Positions 34,298-42,575 of a DNA stretch of 64,000 bases are shown piece after piece. The notes under the pieces were generated by a model that made no database searches, had not been told where the DNA came from, and saw only the letters and a program-made list of their open reading frames with translations. The DNA comes from Firmicutes bacterium UBA5286. Its GTDB lineage: Bacteria > Bacillota > Proteinivoracia > UBA4975. Every line of letters begins with the position of its first letter. Position 1 is the first letter of the stretch. Location of the stretch: positions 62,001 to 126,000 of the forward strand of contig DHSM01000022.1 of the NCBI GenBank assembly GCA_002408465.1, in the 5' to 3' direction. A program made the position numbers and the translations under genes.

Positions 34298-35107
34298 TTA
34301 AAGATGTAATATTTTCCTTGCTTCCGCCGGGGTTGCCACTTCCCGGCCCAACTCTTCAGCTAGGCGGGCAATGCGCTGCACCAGCTGGGCATTGCTTTCC
34401 GCCAACTGCCCTCTCTTATAATAAACATTATCTTCAAAGCCTACCCGCACATGGCCGCCGAGAATTATCGCCATTGCCCCCAGGGGAAGTTCCGTCCTGC
34501 CAATGCCCGCAACCGTCCAGGTGCAGCCCGCAGGCAACAAGCTCTTCATGTACATTAATGCCTCGGGTGTGCCTGGCATCGCTCCCGGCACTCCCAGGAC
34601 AAAGTCAAAATGCAGGGGAAGTTCAAGAATGCCTTGTTTCACAAGGGTCAGCGCATTCTGCACCATGCCGCTGTCAAAGGCCTCGATTTCCGGCTTGACA
34701 CCTTTGGAAATCATCGTCTTGGCAAAAGTGCGGATATCATCCATGGTGTTGACGAAGAGATCATCGCCGAAGTTGACGCTGCCGGTGGACAGAGTCGCCA
34801 TTTCCGGATTGAGCTGCACCGGCTGCAGACGCTCTTCGGGAGTCATGCCCACGGCGCCGCCGGTGGACACCTGCACGATGACATCACAGCGTTTGCGGAT
34901 TCCGGAAATGATTTCGCCAAAGACTTTTGCGTCTTGGGTAGAGTTGCCATCAGGCTTGCGAGCATGGAGATGGACCATGCTGGCCCCTGCTTGCTGACAG
35001 AGGCAGGCTGCCTCGGCAATTTCTTCGGGAGAGATGGGCAAAGCCGGATTAGCTTCCTTCGTTGTCTCGGCGCCGGTGAGGGCGGCAGTAATAATTAATT
35101 TATCCAT
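34298..35107 (-). CDS. kce: 3-keto-5-aminohexanoate cleavage enzyme
   Basis: Kce converts 3-keto-5-aminohexanoate and acetyl-CoA to acetoacetate and 3-aminobutyryl-CoA in lysine fermentation. The 269-residue DUF849/BKACE TIM barrel has the zinc residues in VHLHARKPDG and GGHVRVGFEDN, and the glutamate in EIEAFDSGMV. The ATG abuts the kal stop (TAAATG). Being next to kal, and in the same genome segment as kamA, kamDE and kdd, fixes the substrate among BKACE enzymes. Confidence 0.95.
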   Translation of the reverse strand: MDKLIITAALTGAETTKEANPALPISPEEIAEAACLCQQAGASMVHLHARKPDGNSTQDAKVFGEIISGIRKRCDVIVQVSTGGAVGMTPEERLQPVQLNPEMATLSTGSVNFGDDLFVNTMDDIRTFAKTMISKGVKPEIEAFDSGMVQNALTLVKQGILELPLHFDFVLGVPGAMPGTPEALMYMKSLLPAGCTWTVAGIGRTELPLGAMAIILGGHVRVGFEDNVYYKRGQLAESNAQLVQRIARLAEELGREVATPAEARKILHL

Positions 35108-35494
35108 TTAAACCACCTTTCTCTGTTTATCTTTCGGAACAACACATACTCCTTTTGCACTGGCCACCAAAAGGGGCGGATCGAGCTTGTCGGCTGCGGA
35201 ATCCCCTGCAGCTCCATTGGCGGCAATTATCTTATAGGCTTCAAAGGACATGGTCCGGGAAGTGTTGCCTATCTTTTCTATCTTGGCGATTACTTCCAAA
35301 AAGTCCCCTGCGAAAACCGGAGCTTTGAATAACACATCTTCATAGGCTAAAAAAAGACCTTCGTCTCCGTCTGAATATACCAACAAAGCGGTGGCAGCAT
35401 CGCCAAACAATCCCATTATCCTGGCCCCATCCACCAAATTGCCCCCGTAATGAGCATCGCCGGTGCTCATACGCACACGCAGTACAAATTCCAT
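35108..35494 (-). CDS. kal: 3-aminobutyryl-CoA ammonia-lyase
   Basis: Kal removes ammonia from L-3-aminobutyryl-CoA to give crotonyl-CoA. The 128-residue hot-dog-fold protein has RMSTGDAHYGGNLVDGA, GDEGLFLAYEDVLF and GNTSRTMSFEAYKI, all typical of Kal. It follows spo0F by 16 bases with no terminator, so it may depend on the spo0F or pyrG promoter. Confidence 0.94.
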   Translation of the reverse strand: MEFVLRVRMSTGDAHYGGNLVDGARIMGLFGDAATALLVYSDGDEGLFLAYEDVLFKAPVFAGDFLEVIAKIEKIGNTSRTMSFEAYKIIAANGAAGDSAADKLDPPLLVASAKGVCVVPKDKQRKVV

Positions 35495-35510
35495 TTCTAC
35501 CTTCTCCTTT

Positions 35511-35870
35511 TTATGTATATTGTTGAATTAAATTGAGCATGAGCTTAATGTCAAAGGGTTTTTCTAGATATGCAGCAGCCCCCAATTTTTTAACCCGCTT
35601 GGCCAAGTCAGGGCTGCCCTGGCCAGTAATCACAATAACAGGTGGATGCGCATACAGCTGCATAATTTCGCGCAAGGTCTCAACACCATCCAGTCGGGGC
35701 ATTCTTACATCAAGAAAAACCAGGTCAACAGTTCTTTCCCGAATCATTTCCATCGCCTCTTCGCCGCTTGCTGCTTCCAGCAGCGCGTACTCATCACTGT
35801 TCAGCACTTCCGACAACAGGCGCCTGATTCCGGGTTGGTCATCGGCAACGACAACCGTTTTTTTGGCCAA
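35511..35870 (-). CDS. spo0F: Spo0F, phosphorelay response regulator
   Basis: A single-domain receiver that passes phosphate from sporulation kinases to Spo0B/Spo0A. Starting at TTG 35870 (GAGGGGG upstream) gives a protein whose Asp10, Asp11, phosphorylated Asp54, Thr82 and Lys104 have exactly the Bacillus Spo0F numbering. The DDQPGIRRLL and KPFDI segments also match Spo0F. The position between pyrG and fba is the classic one. A sigmaH-type promoter lies upstream. An open frame reaching 36053 overlaps pyrG and has no ribosome site. Confidence 0.92.
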   Translation of the reverse strand: MAKKTVVVADDQPGIRRLLSEVLNSDEYALLEAASGEEAMEMIRERTVDLVFLDVRMPRLDGVETLREIMQLYAHPPVIVITGQGSPDLAKRVKKLGAAAYLEKPFDIKLMLNLIQQYT

Positions 35871-35923
35871 TGAAATACCCCCTCGTAAAAGAGATCTGGC
35901 ATGAAAGGTTCCCTTTTGGGGAT

Positions 35924-35952
35924 ATATTCTCCCTATTGTCTCTATATCCTTC
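35924..35952 (-). promoter_or_regulatory. SigmaH-type promoter for spo0F
   Basis: GAAGGATAT, 11 bases, GGAGAATAT fits the sigmaH consensus RNAGGAWWW / RNNGAATWW at every fixed position. It starts just after the pyrG stop codon, and the predicted start is about 45 bases before the spo0F TTG. spo0F is a sigmaH gene in Bacillus. Confidence 0.75.
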
Positions 35953-35955
35953 CTG

Positions 35956-37548
35956 TCAGAGGTTTTTGATGCTGGCAGCAATAAAATCCGTAAATAACGG
36001 ATGGGGACGATTGGGCCGAGACTTGAATTCCGGATGGAACTGGGTTCCGACATACCAAGGATGATCAGTCAATTCTATAACTTCGACGAGGTTTTCATCG
36101 GGAGAGAGACCGGCAAAGACCATGCCCTTGCTTGCCAGCTGTTTCCGGTAGGCATTGTTGAATTCGTATCTGTGCCGATGACGTTCGTAGATTATTTCCG
36201 ACTGATAGATTCTGTGCAGCAGGCTTCCCGCCGAAATTTTGCAGGGATAAAGCCCTAAACGCATTGTTCCCCCAAGTTTTTCTTCTGATTGCTGGCTCTC
36301 CATTAAGCTGATAACTGGATGACAGGTGCTGCAAAATTCGCTGCTGTTGGCCTCAGCCAGTCCGGCCGCATTCCTGGCAAACTCCACCACCTGACATTGC
36401 ATGCCCAGGCAAATGCCAAAGAGGGGAATTTTGCGGGTGCGGGCATAGCGACAGGCAGCGACCATGCCCTCAATGCCGCGATTGCCAAAGCCCCCAGGGA
36501 TAATGATGCCCGCAACATCATCTAAAATAGAGCAGCCATCCTCTTCAAGGGTCTGGGAGTTGATCCACTTGATATCCACCTTGACGCCATTGGCGAGACC
36601 GGCGTGATACAAAGCCTCCACCACGCTGAGGTAGGCATCGTGGAGGGAAACATATTTGCCCACCAAAGCAATCTTGACTGTGCCTGATAATTCCCGGGTC
36701 TTTTCTACCAGCTGCCTCCATTCAGTTAGATCTGGCTTGCCCAGGCTCAGGCCAAGCTTTTTGCCGACAAGTTCAGCCAGGCCCTGGCTTTCCAAGAGCA
36801 GTGGGACCTCATAAATATGCTCTACATCGGCGTTTTCGATTACTGCCTCCAGGTCAATGTCACAGAAGAGAGCGATTTTCGCCTTGAGTTCCTCATTCAG
36901 GGGATGCTGAGTGCGGCAGACAATGATATCCGGCTGAATGCCTATGCTCCGCAACTCCTTAACGCTGTGCTGAGTGGGTTTAGTCTTAAGCTCTCCTGTT
37001 TTTTCCAGCCAGGGGATAAGGGTGACATGGATATAGAGAATGGACTCTCTGCCAATATCACTGCGCAATTGGCGGATGGCTTCTAGAAAGGGCAGACTTT
37101 CGATGTCGCCAACAGTTCCACCGATTTCAGTAATAACAATATCCGCGCCTGTTTCAGTTCCTGCCCTCTGAATCTGATGTTTGATTTCATTAGTGATATG
37201 CGGGATGACTTGAACCGTCTTTCCCAGGTATTCTCCCCGGCGCTCTTTGTGAATTACCGACCAATAAATTTTTCCGGTTGTAACATTGCTGGTCTTAGAC
37301 AGATTAATGTCAATGAAGCGTTCATAATGGCCCAAATCCAAATCTGTCTCCGCCCCGTCGTCAGTAACAAAGACTTCGCCATGCTGATAGGGACTCATGG
37401 TTCCCGGGTCGACGTTAATGTAGGGGTCAAATTTCTGGATGGTGACTGTAAGCCCCCTGGACTTGAGCAGGCGGCCCAGAGAGGCTGCGGTTATACCTTT
37501 GCCCAATGAGGAAACAACACCGCCCGTCACAAAAATGTATTTTGTCAA
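35956..37548 (-). CDS. pyrG: CTP synthase
   Basis: PyrG aminates UTP to CTP with glutamine. The 530-residue protein starts TKYIFVTGGVVSSLGKGI, the synthase P-loop. The glutaminase part has the nucleophile in FGICLGMQ and His/Glu in GTQFHPEF. The TTG at 37548 with GGAGG eight bases upstream is preferred; the ATG at 37566 would include this ribosome site in the coding region. Confidence 0.97.
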   Translation of the reverse strand: MTKYIFVTGGVVSSLGKGITAASLGRLLKSRGLTVTIQKFDPYINVDPGTMSPYQHGEVFVTDDGAETDLDLGHYERFIDINLSKTSNVTTGKIYWSVIHKERRGEYLGKTVQVIPHITNEIKHQIQRAGTETGADIVITEIGGTVGDIESLPFLEAIRQLRSDIGRESILYIHVTLIPWLEKTGELKTKPTQHSVKELRSIGIQPDIIVCRTQHPLNEELKAKIALFCDIDLEAVIENADVEHIYEVPLLLESQGLAELVGKKLGLSLGKPDLTEWRQLVEKTRELSGTVKIALVGKYVSLHDAYLSVVEALYHAGLANGVKVDIKWINSQTLEEDGCSILDDVAGIIIPGGFGNRGIEGMVAACRYARTRKIPLFGICLGMQCQVVEFARNAAGLAEANSSEFCSTCHPVISLMESQQSEEKLGGTMRLGLYPCKISAGSLLHRIYQSEIIYERHRHRYEFNNAYRKQLASKGMVFAGLSPDENLVEVIELTDHPWYVGTQFHPEFKSRPNRPHPLFTDFIAASIKNL

Positions 37549-37581
37549 TTCCTTTACCTCCCGCATTATCTTACATGTATT

Positions 37582-37610
37582 ATTGTAACCCTTTTCCCGG
37601 GGACAGGCAA
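37582..37610 (-). promoter_or_regulatory. SigmaA promoter for pyrG
   Basis: TTGCCT, 17 bases, TACAAT, with a start near 37575. It supports pyrG transcription independent of the kam operon. No G-run suitable for reiterative-transcription control is seen at the start. Confidence 0.6.
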
Positions 37611-37611
37611 T

Positions 37612-37640
37612 CAAAAAGGCGCCCTGTTAAAGGCTGCCTA
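37612..37640 (-). terminator. Imperfect terminator after kamE
   Basis: AGGCAGCC-N7-GGGCGCCT pairs at six of eight positions and is followed by TTTT on the minus strand. It may be leaky. Confidence 0.4.
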
Positions 37641-38376
37641 ATTTGCGGGCGACCATTTCCCTGGAAATATAGCTGGCAACCTGGCGAGGGGTGGTGCCGG
37701 CGCCAAAACCGGCGTCATAACCCAGTTCCAACGCCAGTTGATGGCTGATGCGAGGGCCCCCTGCCACCAGCACCACTGAATTCCGGATGCCTTCAGCCTC
37801 CAAAAGCTCAACCAGGCGAGTGAGATTAGGTATATGCACATCCCGCTGGGTCACCACTTGGGAAACCAGGATGGCATCTGCCTGCAGCCTGCGGGCCTCG
37901 GCTACCAAAAACGTATTGTCCACTTGGCTGCCTAGGTTGTAGGCATTGATCCAGGGATAGCGCTCCAGGCCATATTCGCCGTTATATCCCTTCATATTCA
38001 TTATGGCGTCGATGCCCACTGTGTGAGCGTCGGTGCCGGTGCAGGCCGCCACCACGTTGAGCTTGCGGCCGACATTATCCCGGATGTAGTCGTTGATTTC
38101 ATAAAAGTCCATCTCTTCTAACTCGAGTTCCGTAACTTGCAGGGTGCTCAGGTCTACCTGGTGATGACAGTGACCGTAGACAACAAAAAAGCTAAAGCCC
38201 GCGCCCTGACTGGCCATATGCACTACTTCCGCCTGGTCCAGGCCCATGGACTCGGCCAGGCTTGCGGCAGCAGCTTTTGCCTGGGGGCCGGCAGCCAGAG
38301 GCAGGGTAAAGGATACCTGCACTGCTCCATCATCCAAAGCGTCGCCGTAGGCTTTTATTATTTTCCCTTCAGTCAT
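37627..38376 (-). CDS. kamE: D-lysine 5,6-aminomutase beta subunit
   Basis: The 249-residue B12- and PLP-binding subunit. The cobalamin motif DxHxxG is D116-A-H118-T-V-G121, and the predicted PLP lysine is Lys129 in NMKGYNGEYGLERY, equivalent to Lys144 of the Clostridium enzyme. With kamD it moves the terminal amino group of beta-lysine or D-lysine to C5. Its start overlaps the kamD end by eight bases. Confidence 0.96.
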   Translation of the reverse strand: MTEGKIIKAYGDALDDGAVQVSFTLPLAAGPQAKAAAASLAESMGLDQAEVVHMASQGAGFSFFVVYGHCHHQVDLSTLQVTELELEEMDFYEINDYIRDNVGRKLNVVAACTGTDAHTVGIDAIMNMKGYNGEYGLERYPWINAYNLGSQVDNTFLVAEARRLQADAILVSQVVTQRDVHIPNLTRLVELLEAEGIRNSVVLVAGGPRISHQLALELGYDAGFGAGTTPRQVASYISREMVARKLGSL

Positions 38377-39934
38377 TTTCCATCCCCCTGTCCAGCTTTG
38401 CTTTCATATTGTCCAGGAACGGATTATAGTATTCTGCAGCTTGCATAAACACTCCCAGCAGACCTTTGCCGCCCTCCCTGGATCTCTTGACATCGGCAAA
38501 CATTCCCCTTTCCAAAGCGGTGAAGAGGCCAATTCCCGCCACCTGGCTTAAGAGATCCGCTGCTTTTGCCAGCACTTCGGAAGCCCGTTTTTGCATCCGG
38601 CCATCCGGCACGATTTCCAGTTCCTCCCTGAGATGCCGGGCGTTATTCATGATATAGCGGGCGTTTTCTATTGCTAAATAGCGGTCCTGAATAAAGGGAG
38701 TGTGAATGGCTTCAGTGAGCATTCCCAGCAAATGGATTCCTTGCCCTGTGAGCACAGAGGTGAGATTAAAGAGGCTGTTGTGCAGGTAACCTTTAAAGAT
38801 GTCGCCGGTCATGTGCTTGGTAGGGGGCATATATTTCAGGGGAGCATCAGGGAAAAGCTGCCTGGCCATCTGAGCCTGGGCTATTTCCAGCAGCAGCCCG
38901 TCTTCCATATCCGGATTGATTTCAAAGGCGTGTCCCAATCCCATTTGCCAGGGACTTAGACCTGCTGCCAGGGCCAGTTGTTCGTTGATAAACTGTGAAG
39001 CCGTTACTGTATGCGCTTCAGCAACTGCATCGGCAGTGGTCAGGTAATTGTCTTCTCCAGAATTGATGATGATGCCGGCAAAGGCATTGATTACCCTAGA
39101 AAAGTTCTGATCAATCAAGGTCCGCTGCATGTTGATATCCCTGAAGAGTATGCCGTACAGGGCATCATTGAGCATCATGTCCAAGCGTTCCAAGGCGCCT
39201 AAGGCAGCTATTTCCGGCATGCACAGGCCGGAACAGTAGTTGACCAGCATGATATACCGGCCTAATTTTTCACCGGTCTCGTCCAGGGCCTTGCGCATAA
39301 TGCGGAAGTTCTCCTGAGTGGCGTAAGTGCCGCCAAACCCTTCTCGAGTGGCGCCATGGGGCACATAGTCCAGCAGACTCTGGCCGGTGGTCCGGATAAC
39401 GGCGATGATATCTGCTCCTTGTTCAGCGGCTGCCTGTGCCTGAGGCACATCCTGCATGATGTCGCCGGTAGCGACGATGACATAGAGCAGGGGAGAAGGC
39501 CCCATCTTTAATTTTAGTTGCAAGCGCTGGCGCTGACGCCGATTGTCGGCAATCCGCTGCAGGCCAGGCTGAGCAAGTTCCTGGAGGAAGGGGCGCAAAC
39601 CCGCTGGCTCTATTCGGGGCAGGGCCAGCAAATCCAACTCGCCAGCAGCCACTTTCGCGGCCGCCATTTGGGGGGAAAGGTTTAACTGCTTGCAGGCATT
39701 GCCCAGCCAATAGGCGGCTCCCAGGCCAAGTTCGCCGCGGGCAGCCAGGCTGTCCACTATAATATTGGCCATGGGCACGTCATCCAAGGCATCGTTGACC
39801 CCCAGCAAGCGCAACACTGTTCGTTCAACAGACTCGGTAGACCGGGACCCGATAAACACCTGCACTTCATCAGCAATTTGACGGGCAGCGTCCCGGCATT
39901 CCTTGACCAAGACTGCATCCAACTGCAATTTCAT
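38369..39934 (-). CDS. kamD: D-lysine 5,6-aminomutase alpha subunit
   Basis: The 521-residue TIM-barrel subunit that carries the substrate pocket and holds adenosylcobalamin and PLP with KamE. The blocks IIAVIRTTGQSLLDYVPHG, EGFGGTYATQENFRIMR and NYCSGLCMPEIAALGA are typical of KamD. It overlaps kamC by four bases, so the set is translated as a chain. Confidence 0.96.
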   Translation of the reverse strand: MKLQLDAVLVKECRDAARQIADEVQVFIGSRSTESVERTVLRLLGVNDALDDVPMANIIVDSLAARGELGLGAAYWLGNACKQLNLSPQMAAAKVAAGELDLLALPRIEPAGLRPFLQELAQPGLQRIADNRRQRQRLQLKLKMGPSPLLYVIVATGDIMQDVPQAQAAAEQGADIIAVIRTTGQSLLDYVPHGATREGFGGTYATQENFRIMRKALDETGEKLGRYIMLVNYCSGLCMPEIAALGALERLDMMLNDALYGILFRDINMQRTLIDQNFSRVINAFAGIIINSGEDNYLTTADAVAEAHTVTASQFINEQLALAAGLSPWQMGLGHAFEINPDMEDGLLLEIAQAQMARQLFPDAPLKYMPPTKHMTGDIFKGYLHNSLFNLTSVLTGQGIHLLGMLTEAIHTPFIQDRYLAIENARYIMNNARHLREELEIVPDGRMQKRASEVLAKAADLLSQVAGIGLFTALERGMFADVKRSREGGKGLLGVFMQAAEYYNPFLDNMKAKLDRGMEND

Positions 39935-41547
39935 TGATCCAACACCTCCTGGGGAGCAATCCCCAACTCTTGCGAAGCATGCGCGATAATTTCTGGAGCC
40001 AGACCCAGAAAAGCTGCGACCCTAAGGGCATCGCGGGGTATTTCTCCTTTTCCCGGCACCAGGGAATAGTCCATTAATTTTTGCAGTGATTTCAGGTCCT
40101 GAGTCTGCAGCTCGGCGTCTCTGCGGGAGAGACCCGCCAGTCCCGCTACCTGCAAATGTGTAACTCCCTCCATATCTGAAAGGCCGGGGAAATGAGTTGC
40201 CACTAAGGTGATGCTGTTGCCTTCATCCAGCCAAGCCACTAATGCCTTGACCAGCGCGGCACCCTCCCAGGGATTTGTCCCTCGGGCAGGCTCATCCAGC
40301 AAAAACAACCCTCTTTGCCCCCGCAGAGGAAGGACCCCTGCCAGTCCATGAATCTCCGTGCCAAAGGTGCTCAATCCCTGACTGGGGTTCTCTTCTTGCT
40401 GAGAATAATAGATAAATTCCCGCAGGGAAAACTTGCATGCCCGGGCAGGCACCAGCAGCCCCATTTGCGCCATGGCTATTGCCAGTCCGGCAGAGCGCAG
40501 GGCAATGGACTTGCCTCCCATGTTGGCGCCGGTAATTACTGTCACTGGCGTGCCGAGACACAAGGAGACAGGCTGAAAAATCATGCCCTCTTTTGCCAGA
40601 TAGCTGCTGACCACAGGATTGATGAATTCAGCCAGCACCAACTGGGACTCGTTGACAAGCTCGGGAACACACCAGCCAGTTTGCCTGGCCAGGCGCCCTT
40701 TGGCCAGCAGCAGATCAATTCTGCCTATGCGCCGGCATGCCGCCAGCAAAAGGCGGCGATTTTTTGCCGCCTCTCTGCTTAAATCCCGGCGGACGCTGTA
40801 TTCTATTTCTTGGATTTTCTCCTCCAGGCTGCTGATTGCCGATCCCAACGCCAGCATCTGCTCATCGTCGCGAATTGTATATTCTAATTCAGCATATCCC
40901 TCTGCCGCCGCGATTATATCTTTGCGGATTTCCAGCTCTTTGCACGCGGGATCCAGCTTATGAATGCGCAGGCGGCCAAGGGGATTAAAGGTTTGGCCGG
41001 TTTCCTGTGAAACTTTCGCCTGCAGTTCTCTGCGCCGGCGACTAAGTTCTGCTTTTTTCTCCCTTTGCTCTTGTCTGAGCGCGGCCAGGGCAGGGGTAAA
41101 GCTGTCTGCCAGATAAAACCCTTCCCCTCCCCCGCCTGGAGCAAGTACTGCCAGCAGATCCACGGCCACAGGGATTGTCAGCCGGGAAGGCAGGAACTTA
41201 AATTGTTGCAGCTTTTCCCCCAGCTGCCGAGATAAATCCAAAAAACGTTTGAGTTCAAAAAAATCCATATCTTCGAGGACATATCCCTGACAGGCTCTTT
41301 TGACCGCCCCTCTGATTTCCCTGAAAGAACCCAGGCGCAGTTCGATTTCCCCGAGCAAATCCGGTTGCCACTCAGCCAGCAATCCCGCAACCAGGTCCCA
41401 TTCATTAGTCAGCCAGCTTTCACAGCCAGGGCCGGCAGCCTTCATTCTGGTTTTAAGCAGTTTCCCATAGGGGCTTATGGGGCAAAGTTGCCGCAGCACC
41501 CAATTCAGGCCGATTCTCTCTGCAGTAGGTTGTTCAACAAGGGCCAT
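39931..41547 (-). CDS. kamC: MutS-related ATPase of the lysine fermentation cluster
   Basis: A 538-residue protein whose C-terminal third is a MutS-type ABC ATPase: Walker A GANMGGKS, Walker B LFLLDEPARGTNPWEG, and a following VATHFPGLSD segment. The N-terminal part has helical and coiled-coil lever-like regions but no mismatch-recognition domain. Related genes sit between kamA and kamD in other lysine fermenters. A role as an ATP-driven chaperone or reactivase of the B12 aminomutase has been suggested; it is not proven. The symbol follows gene order and may differ between naming schemes. Confidence 0.82.
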   Translation of the reverse strand: MALVEQPTAERIGLNWVLRQLCPISPYGKLLKTRMKAAGPGCESWLTNEWDLVAGLLAEWQPDLLGEIELRLGSFREIRGAVKRACQGYVLEDMDFFELKRFLDLSRQLGEKLQQFKFLPSRLTIPVAVDLLAVLAPGGGGEGFYLADSFTPALAALRQEQREKKAELSRRRRELQAKVSQETGQTFNPLGRLRIHKLDPACKELEIRKDIIAAAEGYAELEYTIRDDEQMLALGSAISSLEEKIQEIEYSVRRDLSREAAKNRRLLLAACRRIGRIDLLLAKGRLARQTGWCVPELVNESQLVLAEFINPVVSSYLAKEGMIFQPVSLCLGTPVTVITGANMGGKSIALRSAGLAIAMAQMGLLVPARACKFSLREFIYYSQQEENPSQGLSTFGTEIHGLAGVLPLRGQRGLFLLDEPARGTNPWEGAALVKALVAWLDEGNSITLVATHFPGLSDMEGVTHLQVAGLAGLSRRDAELQTQDLKSLQKLMDYSLVPGKGEIPRDALRVAAFLGLAPEIIAHASQELGIAPQEVLDQ

Positions 41548-41552
41548 AATTA

Positions 41553-42575
41553 TTAGCCTCCCTCTGCCATAGGATCGACAACCAGCAACTCCGGCATCAA
41601 TTCCCTTAAGCCCCCTACCAGCTGTCTGCCTGGCAGCCGCCGCCCCCGGGGGTCCACAGGGTTGACAGTGATGGCGATTAGGTTGATGGGCCGGATAACA
41701 TTTACAGCCACCCGCCGCAACAAGCGCTGCCAGCGGCCGGGCTCGACAAAAATCCTTGTCCCGTCTTGGACAATAGCCTTAAGCCCTGGAACTTTCCAGC
41801 TTGCCTGCAAAAGCAGTTCTGCCAGGGGATCGCTTAACGCGCCCCCTACCAGCAGGCAGTTGTAATCAGGGCTAAGATAATCGGAAATTTCCGGCGGTGC
41901 ATCTATGGCAGTAGTAAGGGGTATTGGCTTGACCTGGCCGTGCTGATTTTGCACGCCGATTTTTCCCTGCTCCAGCAGCGCCAATCCCTGTTCGCCAAGG
42001 TTAGAAACGGCTGGAGTCATCAATACCCGAGCGGCGTTGACAGTGAGGCCCACTACCTTTTGCACGTCCCTGCCAATTACCGCACCTGTGGCCAGAATCG
42101 CTGCATCGGTAACCGATGGGGCAGAAGCGGCAATTCTGTCGATAGCCCCGTCAGCAATGACCAGTTGGGCATAATCCTGCAACCTTGCAATTACTGCCCG
42201 AAGATCCCCGGTGCGTTCAGGACCGCTGACTTCAACGCTACCAGCTTCCCGCACCCGGGCGATGACGATTTCCCCCAGGGCATTGTATATGCCGGTGGTG
42301 TCCAAAATTTCCAGGCGGGCAGTGCCTCTGCCCAAACTGGCAGTGGAGGTAGCCAGCACCGCCTTCTCTGGCAGGTAAATTGCCGGCTTGGGAAGAGCGC
42401 TGACAATGTCGGTGCTTTCACCATCCCGGCCGGTGGAAGTTAGACCAAGGGCAATGCCGGCTTGAACCGCTCCTGCAACCAGGCAGTTTACCGTCACCGT
42501 CTTGCCTGTGTTTTTGCCCATTCCCACTACAGCAATTGACTGATGCCGGAGTGCCAGGGCAGTGAGATCATTCAC
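41553..42575 (-). CDS. kamB: P-loop protein of the lysine fermentation cluster
   Basis: A 340-residue soluble protein with an N-terminal Walker A motif GMGKNTGKT (18-26), then TSTGRDGE and LDTTGIYN segments that may bind phosphate or metal. It lies between kamA and the MutS-like gene, overlapping kamA by four bases, which matches the orphan kamB seen in other kam operons. The biochemical function is unknown. A GTPase or ATPase for cofactor delivery or reactivation is inferred only from the P-loop and place. Confidence 0.75.
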   Translation of the reverse strand: MNDLTALALRHQSIAVVGMGKNTGKTVTVNCLVAGAVQAGIALGLTSTGRDGESTDIVSALPKPAIYLPEKAVLATSTASLGRGTARLEILDTTGIYNALGEIVIARVREAGSVEVSGPERTGDLRAVIARLQDYAQLVIADGAIDRIAASAPSVTDAAILATGAVIGRDVQKVVGLTVNAARVLMTPAVSNLGEQGLALLEQGKIGVQNQHGQVKPIPLTTAIDAPPEISDYLSPDYNCLLVGGALSDPLAELLLQASWKVPGLKAIVQDGTRIFVEPGRWQRLLRRVAVNVIRPINLIAITVNPVDPRGRRLPGRQLVGGLRELMPELLVVDPMAEGG

